A DNA stretch of 64,000 nucleotides from Chelativorans sp. AA-79 (GCF_029457495.1 NZ_CP120361.1:3736001-3800000); one strand, 5' to 3'. Shown: positions 19,602 through 28,349, counted from the first letter of the stretch. Notes: generated by a model not told the origin, from the letters alone. Program-made: numbers and translations.

Positions 19602-20090
19602 GACCTCCTCCCGACCCGTTTCCGTATGGTTCCCTGGATGGCCTGCCGGTTGTCCCGGTAAGCCGCTTTACCCTAACGATGCATGCTTGTCTGTCAATAT
19701 TCAGATAATACAATCATACGCTAGGCGCAGCTTTGCCTCGTGCCGGCGCGAGGCGATATGCCGGTCGGAGGCCCCCACCGCGACGAGCCAGTACTGGCGG
19801 AGGCAGGAGGGAGAGCAGCTCGCGCACTCACGAGAACTCATCGAAAAAAGGAGGATGGGACAGACGTGACGAAGCCTATCGGAATGCCGGGTCGGCCAGC
19901 GACCTGCACCATGATCTCACGTCTCTTGCACAGAAAAGCGCCCAAGGAGTATGACGATACGACGAAATCCATTATGCTGGACAGGCCTATGCCTGTGGGG
20001 AATAATCGGCAAACGGAACTTGAACAGGATAGCCGAATTGTCTGTCGGCATCTGCCTGACGTCACGGATACGGAAAGGCCTGCAGAGAGC
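19602..20090. other. 489-bp divergent gap between tctB and GntR gene 2
   Basis: Holds operator box B, a minus-strand -35-like TTGACA (19692-19697), and a strong AAGGAGG at 19848-19854 that is 11 nt from an in-frame GTG at 19866. A small inverted repeat ACAGGC-ctat-GCCTGT lies at 19981-19996. The frame of the GntR gene is open through most of the gap, so the gene might start as early as GTG 19866. That would add 75 residues that do not look like the family. Otherwise I see nothing. Confidence 0.5.
19701..19717 (-). promoter_or_regulatory. GntR-type operator box B
   Basis: Minus strand ATGATTGTATTATCTGA, an exact copy of the core GATTGTATTAT. It lies in the divergent gap between tctBAC and the second GntR gene, just upstream of the minus-strand TTGACA that may drive tctB. 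It could therefore control both the importer and the regulator itself. Confidence 0.7.
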
Positions 20091-20801
20091 ATGACTGGAG
20101 TGAAAGCGTCCGATCAGGAGTTTCTCGTCCCCCGGCCCGCTGCGACTCTGCGTCATGGTGTGACGGAGAGCATACGCCAAGCGATCGCGGCTGGGCGGTT
20201 CAGGCCCGGGGAAAGAATGCCCGAGCGGGATCTCTGCCAGCTGACCGGCGTCAGCAGGACCTTGGTGCGCGAGGCCCTGCGGCAGCTTGAATCGGAAGGC
20301 CTGATCGAAGTGATCGCGCACAAGGGGCCGGTCGTCTCCCGCATCACCGCCGCCCAGGCAATCGGCGTGTACCAGGTGCGCGAGGTGCTGGAGGGGCTTG
20401 CTGCCCAGCTCTTCGCGGAGCATGCCTCGGTCGAGGATCGGCAGGCGCTGCATGCAGCCTTCACAGAAGTCAAGCGGGCGGATGCCGCTGCCAAGCGGAT
20501 CGCCCTGAAGAACAAATTCTACGAGTGCCTCGTCGCGGGTACCGGAAATGAGGCGCTCGGCAAGACCCTGTACCTCCTGAACGCGCGCACCATGCTGCTG
20601 CGCGCGCAGTCCCTCCAGGCGCCGAACCGCTGGAACCAAAGCCTGAAGGAGCTGGAGGCTCTGGTTGCGGCGCTCGACGAGCGCGACGCGGAGAAGGCAC
20701 GCTCACTTGCCGTCAACCATGTGCGCCGGGCAGCAGCCGCGGCCATGCATACCTTCTCGATGGATGCCCGCCAGAGCAAGAAGCAGGGGTCGGCAGCCTG
20801 A
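20091..20801 (+). CDS. FCD-domain GntR-family regulator (2 of 2)
   Basis: Paralogue of the regulator at 14.9 kb (236 aa from ATG 20091). The winged HTH is at about residues 20-85 (PERDLCQLTGVSRTLVREALRQLESEGLI). The FCD domain has Tyr144 and Ser184 where metal-binding histidines usually sit, and retains His210, exactly as in paralogue 1. Both probably bind related operators and sense a ligand without the usual metal. It is divergent from the TTT importer with box B between. The start is uncertain: GTG 19866, preceded by a strong Shine-Dalgarno, is the alternative. Confidence 0.87.
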   Translation: MTGVKASDQEFLVPRPAATLRHGVTESIRQAIAAGRFRPGERMPERDLCQLTGVSRTLVREALRQLESEGLIEVIAHKGPVVSRITAAQAIGVYQVREVLEGLAAQLFAEHASVEDRQALHAAFTEVKRADAAAKRIALKNKFYECLVAGTGNEALGKTLYLLNARTMLLRAQSLQAPNRWNQSLKELEALVAALDERDAEKARSLAVNHVRRAAAAAMHTFSMDARQSKKQGSAA

Positions 20802-20880
20802 CACGCATCCGTCCCCTCGAAGGGCCGTCCCCTTGCCGGCTTGCGCCAGCGGCATGACCATGCGCGAATCCGTCCGCAGC

Positions 20881-20897
20881 GGGATTGTATTATCGTA
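20881..20897 (+). promoter_or_regulatory. GntR-type operator box C
   Basis: GGGATTGTATTATCGTA, an exact core, 174 bp upstream of the second HIBADH-like gene and 79 bp after the GntR gene 2 stop. The embedded TATTAT could also serve as a -10 element. Confidence 0.68.
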
Positions 20898-21070
20898 ACA
20901 TAATCGCTATTCTCGCTTCGGGTTGCGGCGCCGGCGCGGCCGCAAGAGGCACAAGTCACCTCCTGCTGCCCGGATCGGCCGCCGATCTTCCCGCCTGCCC
21001 CGCTTCCGGCGCGTCCACCAGCGGTATCGCGGTGAGGCGAGTGACGGGATTGCGCAATCTGGAGGTAACT

Positions 21071-21979
21071 GTGAGCGAGACACTCGGATTCATCGGCTTG
21101 GGCAATATGGGAAGCCCCATGGCCCAGAATATCATGAAGGCCGGCTTTTCCATCATCGTCCACGACGCACGGGAGAGCGCGGTGGAGGGCTTCGTGAAGC
21201 AGGGCGCCAAGTCCGCTGCCTCGCCGTCCGAGCTTGCTTCCACCGTCGAGACCATTTTCCTTTCCCTGCCGACCCCGCCGATCGTCGAGGCCGTGGCGCT
21301 CGGCGAGAACGGGATCGCCTCGGGCAGCAGCATCAAGCGGGTGGTGGACCTTTCCACGACCGGCCCCAAGATGGCCGCGAGCATCGCGGAGCGGCTGAAG
21401 GAACGCGGAATCCGTTGGATTGACTCGCCCATCAGCGGCGGCGTCGGCGGCGCCAGGGCAGGGACGGTGGCGGTCATGTTCTCCGGCTCGCATGAGGACT
21501 ACAGCGAGCTCACGCCCGTGCTCGAGGCGATCGGCAAGCCCTTCTATGTGAGCGACACGCCGGGGCTCGCCCAGACCATGAAGCTCGTCAACAACATGCT
21601 TTCGGCGGCCGCCATGGTGCTCAGTTCCGAAGCAATCGTCATGGGAGCGAAAGCAGGCCTCGACCCGAAGATCATGGTTGACGTCATCAATGCCGGCAGC
21701 GGGCGCAATACCGCCACCATGCAGAAGTTTCCGAACTCCATCCTGCCGCGCACTTTCGATTATGGCTTCGCGACAGGGCTGATGCACAAGGATGTGCAGC
21801 TCTTCATGCAGGAAGCGGAGCGCATGGGCCTGTCGCTAGAGGCCTGCAGGACCGTGCTTGACGCTTGGCAGAAGGCCGTCGACGAGCTCGGTCCGGACTC
21901 CGATTTCACCAGGATCGTCACCCTCGAGGAGGAGAAATACGGGGTCGAGATCAGGGACCGCTCGGGCGGGAACGACTGA
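21071..21979 (+). CDS. NAD(P)-dependent beta-hydroxyacid dehydrogenase, HIBADH-like (2 of 2)
   Basis: Paralogue of the gene at 11.5 kb (302 aa). The Rossmann motif GLGNMG is at 9-14, SPISGG at 119-124 and Lys171 in QTMKLVNN. Shared stretches with paralogue 1 include FLSLPTP, VDLSTTG and NAGSGRN, so the two probably act on related substrates. The start is GTG 21071 because GGAGGT lies directly before it; an ATG-initiated frame further upstream would add an unlikely low-complexity leader. Single-gene unit between boxes C and D. Confidence 0.9.
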   Translation: MSETLGFIGLGNMGSPMAQNIMKAGFSIIVHDARESAVEGFVKQGAKSAASPSELASTVETIFLSLPTPPIVEAVALGENGIASGSSIKRVVDLSTTGPKMAASIAERLKERGIRWIDSPISGGVGGARAGTVAVMFSGSHEDYSELTPVLEAIGKPFYVSDTPGLAQTMKLVNNMLSAAAMVLSSEAIVMGAKAGLDPKIMVDVINAGSGRNTATMQKFPNSILPRTFDYGFATGLMHKDVQLFMQEAERMGLSLEACRTVLDAWQKAVDELGPDSDFTRIVTLEEEKYGVEIRDRSGGND

Positions 21980-21986
21980 TCCGCGT

Positions 21987-22003
21987 TCTCGTAATACAAT
22001 CAT
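21987..22003 (-). promoter_or_regulatory. GntR-type operator box D
   Basis: Minus strand ATGATTGTATTACGAGA, one mismatch from the core. TTGTATTACGA inside it fits the FadR-type consensus TNGTNNNACNA exactly. It is followed on the plus strand by TTGACT (22005-22010), with TGAAGT 17 bp later as a weak -10. It lies upstream of the cupin gene. Confidence 0.66.
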
Positions 22004-22234
22004 ATTGACTTCATCCGGGCTGCGTGGTGAAGTTCAGCGACTGCATTTTGCGCGGAAAATGTCGTGCCGCGCAGCAAGCTGCTCGTGATGCATACCGACG
22101 GAAGCGCGATCCTTCCCGTTGGCTCAGCGCCAACTGCGCGGCCAATGCACATGCGCAACCGGCCTGTTGACTGGGCAATGCGGTGGCGTGTTGCGCCGTG
22201 CGTGGCGATCGGGCGGAAGACTGAGGAGAGAAAT

Positions 22235-22633
22235 ATGGAAATCATACCCTGTGGCTCCAGGCCATCACGGCGCGCTCCCGCGAGCGCCTTCACCGGCACT
22301 GTCTGGCAGGATCCGGTCATAGAAGCACCCGAGCCGGCGTTGTTGAAATCGAATGTGGTCACCTTCGAGCCGGGGGCACGCACGGCGTGGCACACGCATC
22401 CGATGGGCCAGACGCTTTTCGTGACGGCGGGTATGGGGCGGATCCAGGCGTGGGGCGGCCCGATCCGGGAAATCAAGGCAGGCGACGTGGTCTGGATCCC
22501 GCCTGGTGAAAAGCACTGGCACGGTGCGGCCCCCGACAACATGATGACGCACATATCCATGCAGGAGGGCCATGACGGGTTCGTGGTGGAGTGGCTGGAG
22601 CACGTCACCGACGAGCAATATGCCGGCGGCTGA
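22235..22633 (+). CDS. Small single-domain cupin, mandelonitrile-lyase-like
   Basis: Metal-binding cupin (132 aa) with motif 1 His53, His55 and Gln59 in AWHTHPMGQT and motif 2 His94 in GEKHWHGAAP. This set resembles the small manganese cupins annotated as (R)-mandelonitrile lyase, and relatives often found with carboxymuconolactone decarboxylase-like proteins. The reaction here is unknown. ATG 22235 follows GAGGAG. First gene downstream of box D; the SCP2, hydrolase and metallo-beta-lactamase genes follow on the same strand. Confidence 0.85.
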   Translation: MEIIPCGSRPSRRAPASAFTGTVWQDPVIEAPEPALLKSNVVTFEPGARTAWHTHPMGQTLFVTAGMGRIQAWGGPIREIKAGDVVWIPPGEKHWHGAAPDNMMTHISMQEGHDGFVVEWLEHVTDEQYAGG

Positions 22634-22770
22634 GCCTGCCGCGTCCGCCGCAGCACAGCCCAGCGCCCGGATCGCACGGGCGCTCTTCGGTCGATGTGCA
22701 GGGCGGTCTGGCTAGCGGGGGAGGTGCTGCGGGGCAGGTAAGTGCGGCGAGCTGCGTGCGAGGAGGAGCA

Positions 22771-23169
22771 ATGACGAACTTTCCGGACGAAGGCTGGATG
22801 GAAGCCTTCAGGGAGACCGTGGGCCGGGATCCGGAGCTTGCCGTCATCAGCAAGTGGTTCGACGTGGATATGGGCCTTACTTTCGGCGAACGTCGCTATG
22901 CCCTGCGGGTGCGCAAGGGCCGGATCGAGGAAATCATCCCCTCGCCTCGCTTCGACACGCGCACGCAGTTCCAGATAAGGGGCCCGATGGATCTTTGGAA
23001 GCGTTTTCTCTCCGAGACGCCGCCGCCGCTTTATCACGATATCTTCGCCATGATCATGCGCGTGCCGGAATTCGTGCTGGAGGGCGACACGCTGGTCGCC
23101 ATGCAGAACGCGCGAGCGTTGCACCGGATGATGAGCCTGATGCGCAGCGTGGGGAAGCAACATGCCTGA
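22771..23169 (+). CDS. SCP2-like small protein
   Basis: Protein of 132 aa with a pattern like the sterol-carrier-protein-2 fold: alternating strands LTFGERRYALRVRKGRIEEI and FQIRGPMDLWKRFL, then a hydrophobic helix near the end. In SCP2 proteins this fold makes a lipid or acyl-chain pocket. AGGAGGAGC gives a perfect ribosome-binding site for ATG 22771. The stop overlaps the alpha/beta hydrolase start by 8 bp, so the two are probably made in equal amounts and may act together on a hydrophobic substrate. Confidence 0.6.
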   Translation: MTNFPDEGWMEAFRETVGRDPELAVISKWFDVDMGLTFGERRYALRVRKGRIEEIIPSPRFDTRTQFQIRGPMDLWKRFLSETPPPLYHDIFAMIMRVPEFVLEGDTLVAMQNARALHRMMSLMRSVGKQHA

Positions 23170-24004
23170 ATTCGAGCCCATCACCGGCCGCTATATGAAG
23201 GTGTCGATCAAAGGAAAGGAGCATCGCGTCTTCGTCGAGGAGGCGGGCCAGGGAATTCCGCTGATCTGCCTGCACACGGCTGGCGCTGACAGCCGGCAGT
23301 ACCGCCATCTCATGAACGACAAGGAGGTGACGGACCGCTTCCGCGTCATCTGCTTCGACATGCCGTGGCACGGCCGCTCCGATCCGCCGACCGGGTGGTG
23401 GCTGCAGGCCTACGAGTTGACGACGGAGGATTACCTGGCGGCGATCGAAGCTGTATGGCGGGCGCTCGGGGTCGAGCGTCCGGTCTTCATGGGCTGTTCG
23501 ATGGGCGGCGCGATCATGCTGAGGGTCGCAAGCGAGTTCCAGGACGAGATCCGCGGCGTCATCGGATTGGAAAGTGCAGCCTATGCGCCTGGACGCTACA
23601 ACGAGTTTCTCCATCACCCGGCCGTCCATGGAGGCGAGCTGGTGGCAACCTACACGTGGGGTCTCAACGCGCCTCAGAGCCCGGAGGCGGGCAAGCGCGA
23701 CAACTGGTGGTACTATGCCCAGTCTGGCCCCGGGGTGTATCGCGGTGACGTCATGTTCTACAGTTTCGATTTCGACGCGCGCGAGCACATCAGGGGAATA
23801 GATACGTCCAAGTGCAAGGTAAGCCTGCTCACGGGCAGTTACGACTATTCCTGCACGCCCGCCATGACCGAGGCCGTCGCCAAGGAGATCCGCGGCTGCC
23901 GCTATACGGAAATGGAGAATATCGGGCATTTTCCGATGATCGAAAATTATGAGCTCTTCCGCACATATCTGATGCCGGAGCTCGACTTCATGGCAGCCGA
24001 CTGA
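23162..24004 (+). CDS. Alpha/beta-fold hydrolase
   Basis: Probable esterase, lactonase or C-C hydrolase (280 aa). The triad is complete: nucleophile Ser113 in GCSMGG, Asp228 in TGSYDYS and His256 in NIGHFPMIEN. The oxyanion region is CLHTAGADSRQY. The cap region is rich in aromatics (NWWYYAQSGPGVYRGDVMFYSF), suggesting a bulky or hydrophobic substrate. It overlaps the SCP2-like gene by 8 bp and is separated by 116 bp from the metallo-hydrolase that follows. Confidence 0.88.
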   Translation: MPEFEPITGRYMKVSIKGKEHRVFVEEAGQGIPLICLHTAGADSRQYRHLMNDKEVTDRFRVICFDMPWHGRSDPPTGWWLQAYELTTEDYLAAIEAVWRALGVERPVFMGCSMGGAIMLRVASEFQDEIRGVIGLESAAYAPGRYNEFLHHPAVHGGELVATYTWGLNAPQSPEAGKRDNWWYYAQSGPGVYRGDVMFYSFDFDAREHIRGIDTSKCKVSLLTGSYDYSCTPAMTEAVAKEIRGCRYTEMENIGHFPMIENYELFRTYLMPELDFMAAD

Positions 24005-24120
24005 CTGGCGGACACGATCGGGGCAGCGGAGTTCCGCCACGCGGCGACCCTGCCGCACAACAACACCTCCCGATCGTTGCCGCATGTCAGGCTGCCGAAA
24101 CATCAGACGGAGGGAACGCT

Positions 24121-24921
24121 ATGTCGCCTGAACCCTATGAAGTCTTCGCCGTCCGCTATGCGCACAACCCGGCAGCGCGGTCAGCCCACAATTTCGTCGG
24201 CGGAGACCCGCATGACGTGCCAATGCCCCTCGATTATTTCGTCTGGGCGATCAGGGGCAACGGGCGCACTTTCATCGTCGATACGGGGTTCGACGAGGCG
24301 ATGGCGAGGAAGCGCCAGCGGGATTTCCTGCGTTCTCCGGGCGAAGGCCTGAAGGCCATCGGCATCAACCCCGATTCGATCGAGGACGTGATCCTCACGC
24401 ACATGCACTACGACCATTGTGGCAATTACAACCTCTTCCCGAACGCGAAATATCATCTTCAAGATATTGAAATGGCTTATTGCACCGGCCGGTGCATGTG
24501 CCATTCGGCATTGAAGGCGCCGTTCGAGGAAGAGGACGTCGTCGCCATGGTCCGGAAGGTCTTTGCCGGCCGCGTCAAATTTCATGACGGCGCCGCGGAG
24601 CTTGCTCCGGGCATTTCGGTTCATCATGTCGGTGGCCACAGCAAGGGGCTGCAGGTCGTGCGCGTGTGGACCCGGCGCGGCTGGCTCGTCGTGGCTTCGG
24701 ACGCCAGCCATTTCTACGCCAATATGGAACAAGGCCGTGCGTTTCCCATCATGCACAGCCTAGCCAACACGCTCGAAGGCTATGAACGGCTGTGGGAACT
24801 GGCCAGCGATCGGTCGAACGTGATTCCGGGCCATGATCCCATCATCCTCGACCGCTATCCCGCCGCCGCCCAAGGGCTCGAAGGCGTGGTGGTACGGCTC
24901 GACGCCGATCCGAACGCCTAA
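24121..24921 (+). CDS. Metallo-beta-lactamase-fold hydrolase, AHL-lactonase-like
   Basis: Zinc-dependent hydrolase (266 aa) with the HxHxDH motif at residues 94-99 (HMHYDH), His173 in GGHSKGL, Asp194 in VASDASH and His238 in PGHDP. This is the ligand set of N-acyl-homoserine lactonases such as AiiA and AttM. In this operon a catabolic lactonase role is equally plausible. The motif VDTGFDEA precedes the metal site, as in AttM-like proteins. ATG 24121 follows GGAGGGAACGCT. Last gene of the cupin-SCP2-hydrolase unit. Confidence 0.87.
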   Translation: MSPEPYEVFAVRYAHNPAARSAHNFVGGDPHDVPMPLDYFVWAIRGNGRTFIVDTGFDEAMARKRQRDFLRSPGEGLKAIGINPDSIEDVILTHMHYDHCGNYNLFPNAKYHLQDIEMAYCTGRCMCHSALKAPFEEEDVVAMVRKVFAGRVKFHDGAAELAPGISVHHVGGHSKGLQVVRVWTRRGWLVVASDASHFYANMEQGRAFPIMHSLANTLEGYERLWELASDRSNVIPGHDPIILDRYPAAAQGLEGVVVRLDADPNA

Positions 24922-24928
24922 GCAGAAA

Positions 24929-24955
24929 GCGCGGCATCCAACCCAAATGCCGCGC
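24929..24955. terminator. Hairpin between convergent units
   Basis: GCGCGGCAT (24929-24937) pairs perfectly with ATGCCGCGC (24947-24955). It lies 8 bp after the metallo-hydrolase stop and 22 bp from the livF stop. It probably ends both transcripts; there is no long T-run. Confidence 0.6.
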
Positions 24956-24976
24956 CCAACCGCCGTCGAGTCTCCC

Positions 24977-25711
24977 CTATAGGCCCAGATAGGCCTCGCG
25001 GACCTTCGGGTTTTCCCGCAGGGCCTGGGACGTATCGCTCAGCACGATCCGGCCGGATTCCAGTACATAGCCGCGTGATGCTACGGACAGCGCGAGCGCA
25101 GTGTTTTGCTCCACCAGCAGGATGGAAGTGCCGCTCTCGTGAATCTTCACCAGCGCATCGTGCACCTGGTCAACGACAATGGGAGCGAGGCCATGGCTCG
25201 GCTCGTCAAGGATGAGCATCCGCATGCCGAGCATCATCGCGCGACCAAGTGCGACCATCTGCTGCTCGCCGCCGGAGAGTGTCCCTGCGCGCTGGTTTCG
25301 TCTTTCCTTCAGGCGCGGGAAGAGATCGAAGCATTCCTCCAGCCGCCGCGCGTGTCCGGGATCGCGCCGCACCGGGTAGGCTCCAAGCATGAGGTTCTCC
25401 TCGACGGTCATATCCGGGAAGAGATGGCGGCTTTCGGGAACATGGGCGATGCCGAGCTTCGGCACCTCGTAAGGCTGGAGCTGCATGAGATCGGTTCCGC
25501 CGAAGACGATCCTGCCGCGCGAGCGCGGGACCAGGCGCGAGATGGTGCGCAGGAGCGTGCTCTTGCCCGCCGTGTTGGCGCCGATGACGCAGACGAACTC
25601 CCCTTCCCTCACCTCCAGCGAAATCCCGTGCAGCACCTCACCGTCATAGCCGGCGTAAAGGTCCTCTATAGAAAGCAGCGGCTCGCCCGGCACGTGCCTA
25701 ACCTCCCTCAT
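24977..25711 (-). CDS. livF: Branched-chain-type ABC transporter ATPase LivF (importer 1)
   Basis: ATP-binding subunit (244 aa) with Walker A GANTAGKST, where Thr replaces the usual Gly after Asn but GxxxxGKS is intact. The signature is LSGGEQQMVALGRA and Walker B LILDEPSHGLAP. The ending KVREAYLGL is typical of LivF. Together with LivG, LivM, LivH and LivK it imports an amino acid or, often in such catabolic loci, an amide or aromatic/carboxylic acid. ATG 25711 overlaps the livG stop (ATGA). Last gene of the operon. Confidence 0.93.
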   Translation of the reverse strand: MREVRHVPGEPLLSIEDLYAGYDGEVLHGISLEVREGEFVCVIGANTAGKSTLLRTISRLVPRSRGRIVFGGTDLMQLQPYEVPKLGIAHVPESRHLFPDMTVEENLMLGAYPVRRDPGHARRLEECFDLFPRLKERRNQRAGTLSGGEQQMVALGRAMMLGMRMLILDEPSHGLAPIVVDQVHDALVKIHESGTSILLVEQNTALALSVASRGYVLESGRIVLSDTSQALRENPKVREAYLGL

Positions 25712-26430
25712 GCGTATTCTCGGCCCAGATAAGCGCGAACGACTTCCTGATTCCGAGATATCTCCTCCGGCGAGCCTTCGGCGATTTTCCTGCCGAAAGT
25801 CAGGACCACGATGCGCTCGCACAGCGACATGATGGCGTGCATATGGTGCTCCACCACGACCACGGTCAGGCCGTCCTCCCGCAGCGAGCGGATGAGTGCC
25901 ATGATCTCCTCCATTTCAACGCGGTTGAGCGCGGCCATCACCTCGTCGAGCAGCAGGACCTTCGGGCGCGTCGCAAGGCTGCGCGCCACCTCGACTCGGG
26001 CGCGCTCGGGAAAGGAAAGATCGCTCGCCGCCTTCTCCGCCACGCCGGCAAGCCCCACCCGCTCCAGGCAGGTTCGCGCGATGGCACGGGCGTCGGTGAC
26101 GTTCTCGCGCAGAAGGGCCCCGATCAACACGTTGTCGAGCACCGAGGTCTCCGCAAAGAGCGCGACGTTCTGGAAGGTCTTGGTCATGCCGCGCTCAGCT
26201 ATGCGATGCGGCTTGAGGCCCGTGATGTTCTCGTCCTCCAGGCGCACGGTACCGGCCGTGGGTTTATGCAGGCCGACGAGCGTGTTGAAGAGCGTAGACT
26301 TGCCTGCCCCGTTTGGACCGATCAGCCCGACAATTTCCCCCTTCGCGACGTCGAAGGAAACGTCGTCCAGCGCATGCAGCCCGCCGAAGCGCTTACTGAT
26401 CCCGCGAATCTCTAGGATTGGTCCGCTCAT
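25708..26430 (-). CDS. livG: Branched-chain-type ABC transporter ATPase LivG (importer 1)
   Basis: ATP-binding subunit (240 aa) with Walker A GPNGAGKST at about 38-46. The LivG-type degenerate signature is LSFPERARVEVARSL in place of LSGGQ, and Walker B is VLLLDEV. The switch histidine is in VVVEHHMHAI. It overlaps livM upstream and livF downstream by 4 bp each, so the four genes H-M-G-F are coupled. Confidence 0.92.
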   Translation of the reverse strand: MSGPILEIRGISKRFGGLHALDDVSFDVAKGEIVGLIGPNGAGKSTLFNTLVGLHKPTAGTVRLEDENITGLKPHRIAERGMTKTFQNVALFAETSVLDNVLIGALLRENVTDARAIARTCLERVGLAGVAEKAASDLSFPERARVEVARSLATRPKVLLLDEVMAALNRVEMEEIMALIRSLREDGLTVVVVEHHMHAIMSLCERIVVLTFGRKIAEGSPEEISRNQEVVRAYLGREYA

Positions 26431-27401
26431 GCCCCGCCGCCTTTTCTGAAGCGTGCCGCTCCGTCCCTGATCAGCACCAGAATGCCGCGTGGCTGAATCA
26501 GGATCACAACAATCAGCACAAGACCGAAGGCAAGTTGGGACAGGCCCGCCATCTGGGAGGAAAGATAGCTGTTGGCGAGTTCCTCGACGGGGATGATGAA
26601 GAAAGCGCCGACGATGGGCCCCATTACCGTCCCCGTGCCGCCAAGAATCGTCACGATCGCCGCACGGATGGAGACCGGTACGATCCCGAATACGGCATCC
26701 GGATCGAAGAAGTAATTGAACTGCGCGTAGAGCGTGCCGAGGACCGCTGTCAGCGCGGCCGAGACGACTGCTGCGATGATCTTCACTCGCGTCGTGTCGA
26801 CGCCGATGACTTCGGCCGCCTCGACATTCTCCTTTACCGCCCGGAGCCGGTAGCCGAGCGCGCTGTGGCGGATGGCAAGAAAGACGCAGGAGATGAGCAC
26901 GAGCGCCCCGAGAATGATGTAGTAGTAGGGCAAGGTGCTCCTGAACTGGAGGAGCGCGAAGCTATCCTCCATCGCGAAGGGCACCGAGAGGCCGACAGGA
27001 CCGCCCGTCACATCTGACCAGGAGATCGCGATGATGCGCAGCACCTCGCCGAAGGCAAGGGTGGCGAGCGCGAAATAGTGTCCTCGCAGGCGCATGGTCG
27101 GGAAGCTCAGCAGATAGGCGGCAATCGCCGCGACCAACGCCCCCGCGAACATGCCGAGCCATGGCGAGACGCTGAAATGGATCAGCAGCAGCGTTGACGT
27201 GTAGGCACCCAGGCCGAAGAAGGCCGCATGGCCGAGCGAAATCTGGTTGGCCAGTCCGCCGACGATGTTCCAGGCCTGGCCCAATGCCGCAAAGAGCAGC
27301 GCCAGCGTCAGCACCCGGATCGCATAGCCGAACGGGTCGAGAAAGAGTGGCACGGCGGCAGCCACCGCGACCGCCGCCACTCCGGCGATCCACCACCTCA
27401 T
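26427..27401 (-). CDS. livM: Branched-chain-type ABC permease LivM (importer 1)
   Basis: Inner-membrane permease (324 aa, about ten hydrophobic segments). LivM landmarks are GLANQISLGHAAFFGLGAYTS, RLRGHYFALATLAFGEVLRII and the EAA-like loop VKENVEAAEVIGVDTTRVKI. ATG 27401 was chosen from the ATGA overlap with livH; the frame runs further upstream inside livH but has no membrane pattern there. Confidence 0.93.
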   Translation of the reverse strand: MRWWIAGVAAVAVAAAVPLFLDPFGYAIRVLTLALLFAALGQAWNIVGGLANQISLGHAAFFGLGAYTSTLLLIHFSVSPWLGMFAGALVAAIAAYLLSFPTMRLRGHYFALATLAFGEVLRIIAISWSDVTGGPVGLSVPFAMEDSFALLQFRSTLPYYYIILGALVLISCVFLAIRHSALGYRLRAVKENVEAAEVIGVDTTRVKIIAAVVSAALTAVLGTLYAQFNYFFDPDAVFGIVPVSIRAAIVTILGGTGTVMGPIVGAFFIIPVEELANSYLSSQMAGLSQLAFGLVLIVVILIQPRGILVLIRDGAARFRKGGGA

Positions 27402-28258
27402 CGGACATCTCCGAGAAGGCCGTTCGGACGCAGCGCCAGCATTGTGATGAAGACGATGAAGAGCACCAGGTTCTGGAGCTGGATCGGGAAGAACAGCGTC
27501 GAGACCGACTGGATAACGCCAACCGTCAACCCGCCCACGACCGCGCCCGCCACGCTGCCGAGGCCTCCCAGCACCACCACCGTGAACATCAGCACCACAA
27601 ATTGCTGGCCGACCGTCGGATGCACGGTGAAGTAGGGCAGGATCACTGCACCGCCAAAAGCCGTCAGCCCCACGCCGAGACCGAAGGCGATCTGGCGCAT
27701 CCGGTCGGCGTTGATGCCCATCAGGTGGGCTGCCATCGGATCCTGGGCGGTCGCCCGCATGGCGCGCCCATACCAGGTCCTGTTGGTGAAGAGCCAGAGC
27801 GCGACACCGCACAGGAGAGACATCAGGAAGGCCGCGAGATACGGCGCACTGATGAAAAGCGGACCTACCCGCAGCGCCATCGTCTGATACGCCGTCGAAA
27901 CGGAGCGGAAATCCGAGCCGAAGGCGATCAGGGCAAGATTCTCTATGACGATGAGGAGACCCACCGTCACGAAGATCTGGGCCAGCGGCGGTGCGTTGAG
28001 CACACGCTGAATGAGGGTCCGTTGCACCAGAACGCCCAAGCCGAAGATCAGCGCGAAAGAAAGAAAGGAGCCAATAAGGGGATCGAGCCCGAGCAACTGC
28101 CAGGCGAAATAGGCGATGAACATACCGAGCATGAGGAACTCGGCCTGGGCGAAATTGATGATGCCCATCACGCCGAAGACGAGGGTGAGGCCTATGGAGA
28201 TGACGGCGTAGACGCCGCCGATCATCAGCCCGTCGATTACAGCTTGAACGAAGGTCAC
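27398..28258 (-). CDS. livH: Branched-chain-type ABC permease LivH (importer 1)
   Basis: Inner-membrane permease (286 aa, about eight hydrophobic segments) with MIGGVYAVISIGLTLVFGV, INFAQAEFLMLG and the cytoplasmic loop MRATAQDPMAAHLMGINADRM. GTG 28258 was chosen because CGGAG lies 8 nt upstream and the family begins just before the first helix; a TTG at 28300 would add 14 unlikely residues. It follows livK by 91 bp. Confidence 0.92.
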   Translation of the reverse strand: MTFVQAVIDGLMIGGVYAVISIGLTLVFGVMGIINFAQAEFLMLGMFIAYFAWQLLGLDPLIGSFLSFALIFGLGVLVQRTLIQRVLNAPPLAQIFVTVGLLIVIENLALIAFGSDFRSVSTAYQTMALRVGPLFISAPYLAAFLMSLLCGVALWLFTNRTWYGRAMRATAQDPMAAHLMGINADRMRQIAFGLGVGLTAFGGAVILPYFTVHPTVGQQFVVLMFTVVVLGGLGSVAGAVVGGLTVGVIQSVSTLFFPIQLQNLVLFIVFITMLALRPNGLLGDVR

Positions 28259-28349
28259 CGAAACACTCCGAAGACGACGAAGTTCGATTGTCGTACGCAA
28301 CCGCTCCCGCGCCGGGCGCGCGGGAGCTGATCGCTGCGTTCGGGCTGGA

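Noticed and set aside
19740..20090. A 117-codon N-terminal extension of GntR regulator 2
   Set aside because: The extension lacks any family pattern and would run through the gap that holds the promoter region. GTG 19866 with its good Shine-Dalgarno is noted as an alternative start only.
24121..24921. A quorum-quenching island based on the AHL-lactonase-like gene
   Set aside because: No LuxI or LuxR gene is present and the neighbours are catabolic; the fold covers many lactonases and other hydrolases.
25519..25711. LivF Walker A changed to GANTAGKST
   Set aside because: The substituted residue is not one of the fixed positions of GxxxxGKS/T, so loss of function is not implied.
28286..28301. 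A possible ninth GntR box (GATTGTCGTACGCAAC) between livK and livH of importer 1
   Set aside because: Only the first part matches the core and it lies inside an operon. It fits the TNGTNNNAC half but is too weak beside the other copies.
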